Notes: generated by a model not told the origin, from the sequence alone. 64,000 nt of DNA from Halorhabdus sp. CBA1104 (GCF_009690625.1 NZ_CP033878.1:1674001-1738000), one strand, 5' to 3'; positions 1 through 9,446 are shown, counted from the first letter of the stretch. Numbers and translations: made by a program.

Positions 1-638
1 GCGCCGACGCCGGGCACGAGGAATGGGAGGTCAGGCACCTGTTCGCGAAGCGTTTCGAGCTCTTCCGGCGCGGTCGCACCGACGACGAGGCCGACGTTAC
101 CGTTCCGATTCCACAGGTCTGCCAACGCGGCCACGCGCTCATAAAGCGTGTCGCCGCCGTCGAGTTCCAGGTCCTGTAGGTCCGCCCCACCCTGATTCGA
201 GGTCCGACAGAGGACGAACACGCCTGCCTCCTGGCGGGAGAGAAACGGCTCCAGAGAGTCCCGGCCGAGATAGGGGTTGACGGTGATTGCATCGGCATCG
301 AGACCCCCACTGTCGAGGGCGCTCGCGTACTTGCGTGCCGTATTCCCGATGTCGGCCCGCTTTGCGTCTAAGAGGACGGGTACATCCTTGCCGTGGGCGT
401 AGGCGATGGTCTCTTCGAGGGCGCGCCAGCCGTCACGGTCCTCGTAGAAGGCGGCGTTGGGCTTGTAGGCCGCGGCGTGTTCGTGGGTCGCGTCGATGAT
501 CCGGCGGTTGAACGCCCAACGGGGAAGGTCGCGATCGGCGAGATGGGCGGGCAGGCGGTCTGGATCGGGATCGAGACCAACCGAAAGAACGCTGTCGACC
601 GCATCGATCCGGGCGGCCAGTCGCTCGAAGAAGTCCAT
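1..638 (-). CDS. pyrF: Orotidine 5'-phosphate decarboxylase, 3' end cut by window edge
   Basis: Decarboxylates OMP to UMP, the last step of de novo pyrimidine synthesis, in the cytoplasm. The protein begins MDFFERLAARIDAVDS and contains DAKRADIGNT, the catalytic Asp-Lys-x-x-Asp block typical of the type 2 OMP decarboxylases. The ITVNPYLG strand follows, and an LVVGATAPEE stretch lies near the visible end. About 212 residues are present of a usual 265-280; the C-terminal part lies beyond base 1. The ATG at 638-636 is the first Met of the conserved N-terminus. The neighbouring HAD gene is divergent, with 99 bases between the two starts. No internal damage is seen. Confidence 0.93.
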   Translation of the reverse strand, partial: MDFFERLAARIDAVDSVLSVGLDPDPDRLPAHLADRDLPRWAFNRRIIDATHEHAAAYKPNAAFYEDRDGWRALEETIAYAHGKDVPVLLDAKRADIGNTARKYASALDSGGLDADAITVNPYLGRDSLEPFLSRQEAGVFVLCRTSNQGGADLQDLELDGGDTLYERVAALADLWNRNGNVGLVVGATAPEELETLREQVPDLPFLVPGVG

Positions 639-737
639 GCGGGGGCAACCGGCCGGGGCGACTCAAGTATTTCCATCGCCCACGCGAGCGGATCGAACGG
701 GAAGACTCAATTACTCACGTCAGGTTAGGCCTATCTG

Positions 738-1397
738 ATGACACTCGCGGCGGTGGTGTTCGACTTAGACGAGACGCTCGCCGTGACGACCCGCGACCGC
801 CAACGATTGCTCGCGGACACGGCGACTGCGGCCGGGTTAGAACCGATCGAGTACGGCACGTACGAACGCGCCCACCGGGAATCCGTGACGGGCGACACTC
901 GCGCGCGGATCTTCGAAACGCTCATCGACGACGAATCGATCGACCCCCACGCCGTCGCCGAGACCTACCGGGGCGTGGTCAACGAGCACTTAGAACCGAT
1001 CGAGGGGGCCGAAGCGTTGCTCACCCAACTCACCACGGGAGCCGGCTACCGCGTCGGCGTCCTGACTGACGGTCCCGAGCGCGCCCAGTGCTCGAAAATC
1101 GAGAAACTAGGATGGGGAGACCTCCTTGACGCGACCGTCGTCACCGGACGTATGGAGACGCGCAAGCCCGATCCGGTCGCCTTCGAAGCGGTGCTTGGGG
1201 CCCTGTCTGTCGACGCCGACCAAGCAGTCTACGTCGGCGACAAGCCGGAAGCTGACGTCGAAGGAGCACTCGACGCCGGCATGCGGGCGATCCAGGTCCT
1301 CTATCAGGGCGGCCCGGACCCCCATCCGCGCGCCGACGCTCACATCGAACGGGAGAATCTCGGCACGGAATTGCCGGCGGTCGTCGAATCACTGTAA
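738..1397 (+). CDS. HAD superfamily hydrolase
   Basis: A 219-residue cytoplasmic phosphatase-like protein of the haloacid dehalogenase superfamily. Motif I is FDLDET near residue 8, with the nucleophile and acid/base aspartates. Motif II is LTDGPE near residue 115. The motif III lysine lies in ETRKPDP near 145, and motif IV is GDKPEADV near 170. The helical insert between motifs I and II marks a C1-cap member of the phosphoglycolate phosphatase/beta-phosphoglucomutase type. The substrate cannot be told from sequence. The gene is monocistronic and convergent with the small gene ending at 1415. Confidence 0.85.
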   Translation: MTLAAVVFDLDETLAVTTRDRQRLLADTATAAGLEPIEYGTYERAHRESVTGDTRARIFETLIDDESIDPHAVAETYRGVVNEHLEPIEGAEALLTQLTTGAGYRVGVLTDGPERAQCSKIEKLGWGDLLDATVVTGRMETRKPDPVAFEAVLGALSVDADQAVYVGDKPEADVEGALDAGMRAIQVLYQGGPDPHPRADAHIERENLGTELPAVVESL

Positions 1398-1414
1398 CGA
1401 ACGGACGGCAGTAC

Positions 1415-1756
1415 TCACGGCAAGCGATCGACGACCGCGACGAGCAGATCGACGGCAGCCTTCGTTTCCGCGGCCGAGTCGACGACGACCACGACTGGGC
1501 CTTCCGTCTCCTCGACTTCGAGACTGGTATGTTCGGCAGCCGATCGAACGGCTGTTGTGCCTTCGGGAAATCGTATCTCGACGCCCGTTTCGCGGGGAAC
1601 TATCTCGGCCAGTGGGCTCTCATCGCAGACGATCGTCGTATCGTCCCCTGTCGCCTCGATCGAGAAGCGTTCGAGGCCGGCCGTCTCGCGGCCGTCGATC
1701 TCCGCACGGAGGACCTCAGCAATGCGGTCGCCGTCGGGAAGCCGATCCCGAACCAT
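1415..1756 (-). CDS. Conserved hypothetical protein, 113 aa
   Basis: I do not recognise this 113-residue acidic protein. It starts MVRDRLPDGDRIAEVLRAEI, has an alternating charged/hydrophobic centre and ends in a hydrophobic VVVVVDSAAETKAAVDLL stretch, suggesting an alpha/beta fold without membrane segments or metal motifs. Its ATG (1756-1754) lies one base after the stop codon of the DUF2240 gene, so the two are almost certainly cotranscribed and translationally linked. Both read away from the ribosomal protein S8e gene. A translation- or RNA-related role would be only guilt by association. Confidence 0.75.
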   Translation of the reverse strand: MVRDRLPDGDRIAEVLRAEIDGRETAGLERFSIEATGDDTTIVCDESPLAEIVPRETGVEIRFPEGTTAVRSAAEHTSLEVEETEGPVVVVVDSAAETKAAVDLLVAVVDRLP

Positions 1757-1757
1757 C

Positions 1758-2198
1758 TCAGCGCCCCTCGATCGCTTGGTTTGGGGCCTCACTGACGTCG
1801 ATACCCTGGCGGCGAGCGTAGAGGACAGCCGCGGCTTCCAGCGTGATCGCGAGGTCTGACTGGAGGCCGTTGATGGCCGCGACGGCTTCCTGTTTGTCGA
1901 TGCCTTCGGCGAGGAGTGCATCGAGAACGCGTTCGAACGTCGAACGCTCCCGGAGGATGGACTCGTCGGGGACGAAATCAGGTGGGACCGTCACCGAAGC
2001 GTGATCGAAGGTGAGTTCGAGGGTCTGTTCTTCGACCGTGAGCAGCCCTTCGCTGGCGGCGACATCGATGAGTCGCTTTGCCTGCTCGGGCGACACCCAG
2101 TCCCGGTCTAAAGAGAGGTCGACGACGAAATCGCTGCGGGGAAGACGATTCGTCCCGGCCTGGACGAACGGGGCAGCGACGGCTGTTCGGAGGCTCAT
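1758..2198 (-). CDS. DUF2240 family protein
   Basis: A 146-residue protein resembling the haloarchaeal DUF2240 family, starting MSLRTAVAAPFVQAGTNRLP. Typical segments are the SLDRDWVSPEQAKRLIDVA helix, which looks like a winged-helix half, and ERVLDALLAEGIDKQEAVAAI near residue 95. The molecular function is unknown. It is the first gene of a two-gene unit and divergent from rps8e, with 90 bases between the starts. An in-frame extension upstream to 2363 would run over the rps8e start and is not needed. The family call rests on remembered similarity, not a search. Confidence 0.75.
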   Translation of the reverse strand: MSLRTAVAAPFVQAGTNRLPRSDFVVDLSLDRDWVSPEQAKRLIDVAASEGLLTVEEQTLELTFDHASVTVPPDFVPDESILRERSTFERVLDALLAEGIDKQEAVAAINGLQSDLAITLEAAAVLYARRQGIDVSEAPNQAIEGR

Positions 2199-2288
2199 TA
2201 CGCCGAGGTGGGCCGCTCGCGCTTCTAAACTTGACGATCGCGGCCCAGATTCGAGGGGTTGAAGTACGCCCTCGCACTTGCTTTCGGT

Positions 2289-2660
2289 ATGAAATTCCAG
2301 GGACGCTCGACGCGCAAGCGCACCGGTGGTCGACGCCGACACGCCCGAAACAAACGCAAACACGAACTCGGTGACGAGCCGACCGAGACGGAAGTCGGCG
2401 AGCAGAAACTCAAGTTCGTCGACGCGCGTGGTGGCACCGAGAAAGTCCGGACCATCGCGACGGACGTCGCCAGCGTGGCGACCGACGACGGGACCATCAG
2501 CGCCGAGATCGAGAACGTCGTCGAGAACCCCGCCAACCCCAACTACGTCCGGCGGAACATCATCACGAAAGGCGCAGTCATCGAGACCAGCGAGGGCGAG
2601 GCCCGCGTAACCTCCCGACCCGGCCAGGACGGCCAGGTCAACGCCGAACTGCTCGAATAA
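2289..2660 (+). CDS. rps8e: 30S ribosomal protein S8e
   Basis: Archaeal/eukaryotic-type small-subunit ribosomal protein, 123 residues. The Arg/Lys-rich N-terminus MKFQGRSTRKRTGGRRRHAR matches the family signature (K-x-x-GRS-x-RK-x-TGGR). NPNYVRRNIITKGAVIET in the second half is the conserved S8e C-terminal block. An upstream in-frame ATG at 2259 adds a hydrophobic stretch foreign to the family, so the ATG at 2289 is chosen. Monocistronic; divergent from the DUF2240 pair and convergent with the hydrolase at 2747. Confidence 0.97.
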   Translation: MKFQGRSTRKRTGGRRRHARNKRKHELGDEPTETEVGEQKLKFVDARGGTEKVRTIATDVASVATDDGTISAEIENVVENPANPNYVRRNIITKGAVIETSEGEARVTSRPGQDGQVNAELLE

Positions 2661-2746
2661 CTGCGACTCGTTTTGTCGAGGCAGACTGTCTCAAGCAGTG
2701 TGCGATTTCGAGGGACAAGACGACGGTTCGACAGTAATGGCGATAC

Positions 2747-3505
2747 TTACCCGAGGAAAGTGTTGAGAGCGTCGCCGACCCGTTCGGGTGCCGCCTCGAT
2801 CCCCATGTGTCCGACGTCGTCGAACGGGATAACGCAGACATCCGAGAGTCGGTCCGAAAGCGCTCCGACGGCGTCCCGAAGGTGGTCCGGCCCGCGTTTA
2901 CCCGTCAAGAGTAGTGTTGGGGCATCGACGACGGGCAGTTCCGAGATCCGGTAGTTCTCGACGGCGCGAGTCTCTCGAACGACGGTCTCGACGCGATCGA
3001 GCGGTGCCTCATCTGGCCACCACGGAAGGGCAGTCACGTCAGGCACCCCGCCGGCTTCTTCGACAAACAACCGGAGTGACTCGCGGCGTTCGCCCGCATC
3101 GAGGCGGTCCTGCATGCGGTTGGCAAGGTCGTTATCCCGATGCTCGCCGACCAGCACGGCCGGTTCATAGAGGACGAGACGCTCGATGGAGAGGTCCGGC
3201 GCGGCCGCCAGCGCGACGAGCCCCCCGAAAGAATGGCCAAATACGGAGGGAGTCCCGTCGACTGCGGCAACGAGAGCGCGCAGATCCTCGATCTCGCGGT
3301 CGAGACTGTAGTGGGATCCGTCCTCGCTGTCACCGCGCCCACGGCGATCTGGGACGATGAGCGTCTGTTCGTCGGCCAGATGGGGAATCAACGGCCGGAA
3401 ACTGTGGCGGTCGGCGCTGGAACCGTGCAGGAGGATAAGCGGCGCTCCCTCACCGCGTCGTTCGTAGGCGATACGTGTACCGTCTGCGGACGTCACCGTT
3501 TGCAT
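2747..3505 (-). CDS. Alpha/beta hydrolase
   Basis: A 252-residue soluble alpha/beta-hydrolase-fold enzyme. It shows the oxyanion strand LILLHGSSADRHSF near residue 24, the DRRGRGDS turn near 53, the nucleophile elbow FGHSFGG near 93 (Ser is the nucleophile) and the catalytic histidine in DVGHMG near 234. The acid probably lies in the TLLLTGKRGPDH region. There is no signal peptide or lid large enough to suggest a lipase. The substrate is unknown; esterase, epoxide hydrolase or haloperoxidase-like activities are all possible. Monocistronic by spacing. Confidence 0.87.
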   Translation of the reverse strand: MQTVTSADGTRIAYERRGEGAPLILLHGSSADRHSFRPLIPHLADEQTLIVPDRRGRGDSEDGSHYSLDREIEDLRALVAAVDGTPSVFGHSFGGLVALAAAPDLSIERLVLYEPAVLVGEHRDNDLANRMQDRLDAGERRESLRLFVEEAGGVPDVTALPWWPDEAPLDRVETVVRETRAVENYRISELPVVDAPTLLLTGKRGPDHLRDAVGALSDRLSDVCVIPFDDVGHMGIEAAPERVGDALNTFLG

Positions 3506-3591
3506 GGATCGATCGCTCGGGGACGGGCGAGACTAAGACTAACTCTCAGTCATGCGGCCATTCAAGTGGGAACAAGAATCCGAGCCGTAGA

Positions 3592-4269
3592 TCACGCATC
3601 CGGGCCATCGAAGTACGTCTCGATCAGTGCGAGTTGGCCTCGTCGGAGTCGCTCGGAGAGCGAGGACGCGCTGATATCGAGACCGGCTGCGATGTCGGCC
3701 AGCGATGCGTCCCTGGGCACGGCGAAGTAGCCCTGTTCCGCGGCCGCGAGAAGTGCCTCGCGCTGGGGCTCGGTCAGCCCGTCAGCTTCTGCATGTGGAC
3801 GTGAGACCGGCTTGATCCGACGGAGGCGGAAGCTACCGTGGCGCTCCCAAAACGACTGAAACTCCGCGAGAGTCGCCCGATCTGCGAAGCAGCCGGACTG
3901 GATCCAGCCGGTCTGTGTCACCCGGATCTCATCGACGAGGGAGTCAGTATCGGCCAGGGCTTTCAGCCCACCCACGTCGAAGTCCTCGGGAAAGTGATCA
4001 CTCATACTCAGGGCTGGCAACACCTTGTACTGCGGTGGCGCATCGGACTCGTCGAGACGTGTGTATCCGGCCACGAACATCGCCTCGTCGAAGGCTTTCT
4101 CAACAGCCGGAGCCGGCCCCTCTTGGACAGTAACGATGAACGGTGTGTATTCGTCCTGGCTGGGAACCAAGCGGACCAGGAGAGTCGCGTCCGGGACCGA
4201 GGCCACCATGGAGACGAACGGCAGGTGCTCGCAGGTAATCTCGTAGGTGGCACGCAGGGCCATGGACAT
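3592..4269 (-). CDS. HTH-10 (bacterio-opsin-activator type) transcriptional regulator
   Basis: Haloarchaeal DNA-binding regulator of the Bat/HTH-10 family, about 225 residues. The C-terminal block LTEPQREALLAAAEQGYF followed by VPRDASLADIAAGLDISA and SLSERLRRGQ is the characteristic sigma-70-region-4-like helix-turn-helix. The N-terminal 160 residues form a ligand-sensing-type domain of unknown specificity. The start is placed at MSMALRATYE (4269); a Met two codons later (4263) is equally possible, and an upstream ATG at 4305 adds a Pro/Gln-rich stretch that looks untranslated. It lies downstream of the AbrB-PhoU gene in the same orientation, about 70 bases away, so cotranscription is possible. 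Confidence 0.83.
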   Translation of the reverse strand: MSMALRATYEITCEHLPFVSMVASVPDATLLVRLVPSQDEYTPFIVTVQEGPAPAVEKAFDEAMFVAGYTRLDESDAPPQYKVLPALSMSDHFPEDFDVGGLKALADTDSLVDEIRVTQTGWIQSGCFADRATLAEFQSFWERHGSFRLRRIKPVSRPHAEADGLTEPQREALLAAAEQGYFAVPRDASLADIAAGLDISASSLSERLRRGQLALIETYFDGPDA

Positions 4270-4341
4270 GTCAGGGCCGGGACGTCCAAATGGCTGTTGA
4301 AACACACCGATAGCTGTCGAAAAACCAGCGGTGTCCGCTTG

Positions 4342-5346
4342 CTACGACGGCCGCGGTGCGGCCTTTTGCAGTGCGCTCTCGGCGATGTTGCTCCCGTAGT
4401 CGGCCGTCCGGGACAACGAGTCGACGATGAGCCCGAGGCGATGGGCACGCTGTGGGTCGTCGAACTCGCGGATGAGATTGTCCACGTCACGGGCCTCTCG
4501 ATCGACCTCTGGGATCCGGCTCCGGGCTTCGTTCGCGAGTTCGACCGCCTCGTCGGAGTCATCGGCCAGCAGCGCGTCCATCGCGGTCTCGGGGACGGAA
4601 ACGGCGATTTCACGGAGTTCGTCGAGCGCTTGTGCCTCCTCTGATGGAACGTCGCCGATCTCGCTGGCGATCCCGGCAATCTTGTCGGCGTGGTCGGCGA
4701 TCCGTTCGAGTTGCCTGGCAGCAGACTGATAGTCGAAAACCGTCTCCCGCGGGAACCCAATCTCGGTGGCGGTGGTCGGATCACGTAGCACCGTCCGAAA
4801 CACCCGCGAGACCATGTACCACAAGCGGTCGACGTCGTCGTCGCGCTCCCTGACGTCCTGGGCGAGATCGGCGTCGTTCTCGACGAGGGCCATCACAGCG
4901 TCCTCGGTCATCGTCAGCGAGACCAACCGCATCCGCGTAATCGCGTTGTGGACCGACAACTCCGACGAATCGAGCAAGTCCTGCAAGACGACCCGCTCGC
5001 CGGTCTCCTCGATGACTTCCAGCCCGACCAGGCCCTGGGTCGCGTCCCGGACGATCCGGCGCTGGGCGGCAGTGATCCGCGCCGCTTCCAGTTCGATGAT
5101 GTCGAACCCACTGACGTACATCGTCATGACCGCCCGTGTCAGTTCGGTCTCGGCCGTCAGCCCGCTCACGTCGAGGACCCCTCGGGTTCGCTCTTCCTCG
5201 TCCCTCGGCGAGAGCAACAGGAAATCCTCCTCAGAGTGGAATTCGACGATGCTGCCCGCACTGACCTCGTTCTCTGTCGCCCATCCTTTGGGAAGCGAGA
5301 CGGTATACGTCGAGCCGCCCGTCACCTGGACCTTGCGGGTCTCCAT
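4342..5346 (-). CDS. Phosphate uptake regulator: AbrB-type DNA-binding domain fused to PhoU
   Basis: A 334-residue fusion. Residues 1-50 (METRKVQVTGGSTYTVSLPK, then GWATENEVSAGSIVEF) form a SpoVT/AbrB swapped-hairpin DNA-binding domain. From about residue 110 a PhoU helical repeat region follows, with a VRERDDDVDRLWYM metal-site motif near 185 and a related LERIADHADKIAGIA helix near 230. This architecture is widespread in haloarchaea next to pst operons and suggests a regulator that reads PstB/Pi status and binds DNA directly. It is divergent from pstS. Its own promoter region carries the AT-rich repeats described at 5387-5658, so autoregulation together with pst control is a reasonable inference. 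A separate stand-alone phoU lies at the end of the pst operon. Confidence 0.9.
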   Translation of the reverse strand: METRKVQVTGGSTYTVSLPKGWATENEVSAGSIVEFHSEEDFLLLSPRDEEERTRGVLDVSGLTAETELTRAVMTMYVSGFDIIELEAARITAAQRRIVRDATQGLVGLEVIEETGERVVLQDLLDSSELSVHNAITRMRLVSLTMTEDAVMALVENDADLAQDVRERDDDVDRLWYMVSRVFRTVLRDPTTATEIGFPRETVFDYQSAARQLERIADHADKIAGIASEIGDVPSEEAQALDELREIAVSVPETAMDALLADDSDEAVELANEARSRIPEVDREARDVDNLIREFDDPQRAHRLGLIVDSLSRTADYGSNIAESALQKAAPRPS

Positions 5347-5714
5347 ATCACGACGTAAGCCGAAGGAGGAATATAAATCATTTCATACCTATATATTTTC
5401 TCCTATAAATAGATATATACTGCTATATGCTGGTATGAAGCCACGAGCACTACAGGAAAGTCCTCCAGCGAGAGTCCGCTTATCCCCCACAAAACACCGT
5501 ATAACGGCGATTCATGGGTAGAGAGATCTGTAGCAGGCGACCTCAGCCAACGGAGTACCCACGAGAGTGACACGCCTATCGGATCGTCGCCGCGTGGCCG
5601 AAGATCGGTCGAGGACGTCCAACGATCGGCGATCCGAATAAATATATAGGTCTATATAGAGATAAGAGAAATAATAGTAGGGTATTTACTCTAATGAGGA
5701 CGGTATTGGAGGTA
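5347..5714. promoter_or_regulatory. Divergent promoter region of the pst operon and the AbrB-PhoU gene
   Basis: A gene-free stretch much richer in A+T than its surroundings. Next to the AbrB-PhoU gene is ACCTATATATTT (5387-5398), then TATAAATAGATATATA-type sequence to about 5420. Near pstS, AAATATATAGGT (5640-5651) is its exact reverse complement. A 16-bp dyad TATATAG-gt-CTATATA occupies 5643-5658. A GGAGGT Shine-Dalgarno-like run at 5708-5713 sits unusually close to the ATG at 5715. The middle part (5440-5630) shows no convincing gene. The symmetric arrangement suggests TATA boxes overlapping one operator type shared by both promoters. Confidence 0.6.
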
Positions 5715-6707
5715 ATGACACGGGATCCAGGTCGAGACGTGTCGCGGCGACAGTTTCTGATCGGAGCCGGAACCGCGAGTGTGAGTTCACTGGCGCTGGC
5801 TGGCTGTACCGAACAAAGCGGAACGACGACCACGGGCGGGAGCTCGCTGTCGGGCGAGTTCAAGATGACCGGTTCGAGTACGGTGTATCCCCTGGCCGTC
5901 GAGGTCATCAACCAGTTCGAAGCAGAGAATCCGGACGTGACCATCCCCATCAACCGGACCGGGAGCGGTGGTGGGTTCAGTAACCACTTCTGTCTCGGAA
6001 ACTCGGTCATCAACAACGCATCCCGACCGATTACCGACAGCGAACAGGATCAGTGCTCTCAGAATGACGTCACGCCTCACGAAATCAAGGTAGCGAGCGA
6101 CGCCGTGACGGTCATCGTCAACAACGACAACGACTGGGTCGAGTGCATGACGGTCGAGCAGCTCGCCGAGATCTGGCGGGAAGACGGTGCCCAGACCTGG
6201 AGCGACGTCGATTCCTCCTGGCCCGACGAGCCGATCAACCGCTTTGGCGCGGCCAGGACCTCCGGCACGTTCGATTACTTCAAGGAGACGATCGTCGGCG
6301 AGGAGACAAACCACACCTCGGACTACTCTGCGACCGAGCGGGACAACGAAATCCTCGCCGGCGTCCAGCGCGACAAGTACGCTATCGGGTACTTCGGATT
6401 CGCCTACTATGCCGACAACCAAGACACAGTGAACGCCGTCTCGATCGACAACGGCGATGGGTGCGTCGAGCCGTCCTTAGAGAACGCCCGGACCGGCGAG
6501 TACCAGCCACTGTCGCGACCCCTGTTCACCTACGTCGCCGAGAGTGCCCTCGAACGGGACGAGGTCGCGGAGTTCTGCCGGTTCTTCGCCGAGGAGAGTA
6601 CGAACCAAGAACTGGTCGCGGATACGGTCGGGTACGTCCCGAATACCGAAGAAGAGAAGGAACGGGAACTCGAGGAACTCGACTCAGCGATCGAGTCGGC
6701 CCAGTAA
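5715..6707 (+). CDS. pstS: Phosphate ABC transporter substrate-binding lipoprotein
   Basis: Extracytoplasmic phosphate-binding component of the Pst importer, 330 residues from this start. The N-terminus has a Tat motif SRRQFLIGAG, a hydrophobic stretch and a lipobox LAGC, so it is a Tat-exported lipoprotein. The phosphate-loop motif KMTGSSTVYPLA follows about residue 50, and TGSGGGFSNHF near 85 is the second binding segment. The ATG at 5715 keeps a normal Tat n-region; an ATG at 5694 (adding seven residues) cannot be excluded and would suit a short-leader transcript. First gene of pstSCAB-phoU, 50 bases before pstC. Confidence 0.93.
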   Translation: MTRDPGRDVSRRQFLIGAGTASVSSLALAGCTEQSGTTTTGGSSLSGEFKMTGSSTVYPLAVEVINQFEAENPDVTIPINRTGSGGGFSNHFCLGNSVINNASRPITDSEQDQCSQNDVTPHEIKVASDAVTVIVNNDNDWVECMTVEQLAEIWREDGAQTWSDVDSSWPDEPINRFGAARTSGTFDYFKETIVGEETNHTSDYSATERDNEILAGVQRDKYAIGYFGFAYYADNQDTVNAVSIDNGDGCVEPSLENARTGEYQPLSRPLFTYVAESALERDEVAEFCRFFAEESTNQELVADTVGYVPNTEEEKERELEELDSAIESAQ

Positions 6708-6757
6708 GATCGTTCCGAGTCGCTTTTCACCCACAGATGAGAACGCACGGACCATAG

Positions 6758-7762
6758 ATGAGTGCTGAAAGGGAATCCCCGGATCTGACCGGCGGTCACG
6801 GAACACGGACAACCCGTGAATCCATTTATCACGCGCTTTTTTTCGCCTCGGCCGTGATATCAATCCTGACGACGGTCGGGATCATCCTCGTATTGACCAT
6901 CGACGCGGCCGGCTTTTTCGGCCAGTACTCTACCGTCGAATTCCTGTCGGGGACGACCTTCAACGTCCAACGCGAAGTGTTCGGCGTCCTCCCGCTGGTG
7001 GTCGGCACGCTCCTGATCACGATCGGAGCGGCAGTCATTGCGATTCCACTGGGCGTGTTGACGGCAATCTACCTTAGCGAGTACGCCAGTCCACGCGTCC
7101 GAGCGATCCTCAAGCCGCTGCTCGAAGTGTTGGCCGGAGTCCCCACGGTCGTCTACGGGTACTTCGCTTTGGTGTATATCACGCCAGCACTCAACGTCGT
7201 TATCGGCTGGCTTAGCGGGATACTTGGTGTCGAGATTCCCACGCTGGGACTGTTCAACGGACTCTCAGCGTCGATCGTCGTGGGAATCCTCATCATTCCG
7301 ATGGTCTCGTCGATCAGCGAGGACGCGATGTCATCCGTGCCGGACTCGCTCCGGCAGGCAGGCTACGGGCTCGGGGCCACGAAATTCAGTGTTTCGACGA
7401 CGATCGTCGTTCCGGCGGCGATCTCGGGCATCGCGTCGGCGTTCATCCTGGCGATCTCCCGGGCTGTCGGTGAGACGATGGCCGTCACCCTGGCAGCGGG
7501 GACGAGTCCGCTGAAACTGCCTGCGACGGAATCGCTGTTCGGCATCCCGTACGTCGCTCCGACAGACATCATCGGTCTATATGCCGACAGCATGGCAACG
7601 ATGACCTCGAAGATGATCGACATCGCCGGTGGGGACCTCGCAGGCGGGTCGATCAGTTACGACGCGATGTACGCGATCGGGCTGACGCTGTTCGTTATCA
7701 CTTTGGCCATGAACGTGTTGAGTGATCGCATCGCGGCGCGGTACAGGGAGGAATACGAGTGA
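6758..7762 (+). CDS. pstC: Phosphate ABC transporter permease PstC
   Basis: Inner-membrane permease subunit of the phosphate importer, 334 residues, six predicted membrane segments. VLAGVPTVVYGYFALVYITP near residue 125 is a conserved PstC/PstA segment. The EAA-type cytoplasmic loop that couples to PstB reads SLRQAGYGLGATKFSVSTTI near residue 195, followed by AISRAVGETMAVTLAAG. The stop codon TGA (7760-7762) shares one base with the pstA ATG, indicating translational coupling. Confidence 0.95.
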   Translation: MSAERESPDLTGGHGTRTTRESIYHALFFASAVISILTTVGIILVLTIDAAGFFGQYSTVEFLSGTTFNVQREVFGVLPLVVGTLLITIGAAVIAIPLGVLTAIYLSEYASPRVRAILKPLLEVLAGVPTVVYGYFALVYITPALNVVIGWLSGILGVEIPTLGLFNGLSASIVVGILIIPMVSSISEDAMSSVPDSLRQAGYGLGATKFSVSTTIVVPAAISGIASAFILAISRAVGETMAVTLAAGTSPLKLPATESLFGIPYVAPTDIIGLYADSMATMTSKMIDIAGGDLAGGSISYDAMYAIGLTLFVITLAMNVLSDRIAARYREEYE

Positions 7763-9444
7763 TGGCGGCCGAATCGAACGCGTCCGGCGGGTCGGCGTTT
7801 GGCGAGGTAAACCGCCTGAGAGGGATCGCGTTCCAGTATCTCTCAGCCGGGGCATCAGTACTGGGGCTGATCGCACTCGCGTCGCTCCTGACGTTCGTGT
7901 TCTGGGACGCCTTCGGCCTCTGGAGTGCCGGCACAGGCTGGTACCTCACCTTCGGGGCGACGGTGCTCGTCCCGACGGCTGCCTTTGGCTGGTACGCGCG
8001 GACACGTCCGGCCGTCGCCGAGGCAGCGCTCGAACTCGTTAGCGGGACGGTCGGCGGTCTGCTCGGGGCTATCGGAACGGTACTCGTCCTCCTCGTCATC
8101 GCAGGGCCAAACGTCTGGTTCGCGTACTTCCTGACGGTTTTTGCGCCCGCCGGGGCGCTGTACGCCTACGGGCGATACGATACTGAAGCGAACTGGACCG
8201 GGCTCGGTATTCTTCTCGTCTTGCTGGGCGGCCCAGTGGTCGGGACGCTCGCCCTCTCCGTGTTGACGAACATCGCCGGCCTGCTCGGTGGGCCCGGGAT
8301 CATGTTCGTCTCGGTCGTGCTCCCTGGGGCAGCGATCCTCGCGTTCGTCCTCCGGTCGCTGTTCGAGTACGGCAAGCGGATGACACTCGGGGCCGCTGTG
8401 GCGCTGCCGGCCGTCGCGATCGCCGGCATCCCGGTGATCGATCGAGTGGCCATCATCTCCCGGACCGTCTGGCTGACACTACTGGTCGTCTTCGCCGTCC
8501 CAGTCGCCGTCGCGGTCACCAACACGATCCGGGATCAGGCCCGCCGGCCTGCCTTTGCCCTTCCGGCGATCCTGTTTGGCGGGTTCGTACTCGGACGGAC
8601 GATCGTCGGCGCGTTTGGCTTCCGCCGACCGGAACCGTGGCTGGACTGGCAGTTTCTCACCAGTGACCCAGTGACGGGCACAGCCGCCAACGCAGGGCTC
8701 TATCCAGCGATCGTCGGCTCAGTGTTCATGATCGTCTTAGTCGCCATCCTCACCTTCGTGCTGGGGGTCGGCGCGGCCATCTACTTAGAGGAGTACGCCC
8801 CTTCCAGCGGACCGCTGGCCGGAATCACGCGAATCATCCAGATCAACATCTCCAACCTCGCGGGCGTTCCCTCCGTCGTCTACGGGTTGCTGGGACTGGG
8901 GATCTTCGTCAACATGCGCCTGGAGTCGCTGACGATCCCCTTTGTGGGAGTCGAAGTCCCGCTTCCGTTCATCTACACCGGGATCGGCGTCGGGACAGTC
9001 CTCACAGCCACGTTCACCCTCTCGTTGCTCATCCTCCCCATCGTCATCATCTCCGCGCAGGAAGCCGTTCGGGCAGTCCCGGGATCGCTTCGACAGGCGT
9101 CCTACGGGATGGGGGCCACGAAATGGCAGACGGTCCGAAACGTGGTGATTCCGGAGGCGTTGCCCGGCATGTTGACGGGGACGATCCTCGCACTGGGGCG
9201 TGCGATCGGGGAGACTGCGCCACTGATCATGGTCGGCGTCGCGACGAGTACGTCGAGTCCACCCAGCGGCTTCTTCTCGAGCGTGAGTGCGATGCCGATG
9301 CAGATCTACACCTGGTCGTCGCTTCCCGGCGATGCGTTCCAACATGGCGTGACCGCGGCGGGCGTCGTCACGTTGTTGATCGTGCTGCTGACGATGAACT
9401 CGGTGGCGATTCTGCTACGAAACAAATACGAAACGGAGGCCTGA
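7762..9444 (+). CDS. pstA: Phosphate ABC transporter permease PstA, long N-terminal membrane extension
   Basis: Second permease subunit, 560 residues. The C-terminal 270 residues are the canonical PstA core, with [19 protein letters not shown] near residue 365 and an EAA loop [19 protein letters not shown] near 440, followed by [16 protein letters not shown]. The first roughly 270 residues add about seven further hydrophobic segments with no transport motif. Long PstA proteins of this kind are common in haloarchaea, whereas bacterial PstA is about 290 residues. The ATG at 7762 overlaps the pstC stop; the GTG three bases earlier is a less likely start. Confidence 0.93.
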   Translation: MAAESNASGGSAFGEVNRLRGIAFQYLSAGASVLGLIALASLLTFVFWDAFGLWSAGTGWYLTFGATVLVPTAAFGWYARTRPAVAEAALELVSGTVGGLLGAIGTVLVLLVIAGPNVWFAYFLTVFAPAGALYAYGRYDTEANWTGLGILLVLLGGPVVGTLALSVLTNIAGLLGGPGIMFVSVVLPGAAILAFVLRSLFEYGKRMTLGAAVALPAVAIAGIPVIDRVAIISRTVWLTLLVVFAVPVAVAVTNTIRDQARRPAFALPAILFGGFVLGRTIVGAFGFRRPEPWLDWQFLTSDPVTGTAANAGLYPAIVGSVFMIVLVAILTFVLGVGAAIYLEEYAPSSGPLAGITRIIQINISNLAGVPSVVYGLLGLGIFVNMRLESLTIPFVGVEVPLPFIYTGIGVGTVLTATFTLSLLILPIVIISAQEAVRAVPGSLRQASYGMGATKWQTVRNVVIPEALPGMLTGTILALGRAIGETAPLIMVGVATSTSSPPSGFFSSVSAMPMQIYTWSSLPGDAFQHGVTAAGVVTLLIVLLTMNSVAILLRNKYETEA

Positions 9445-9446
9445 GG

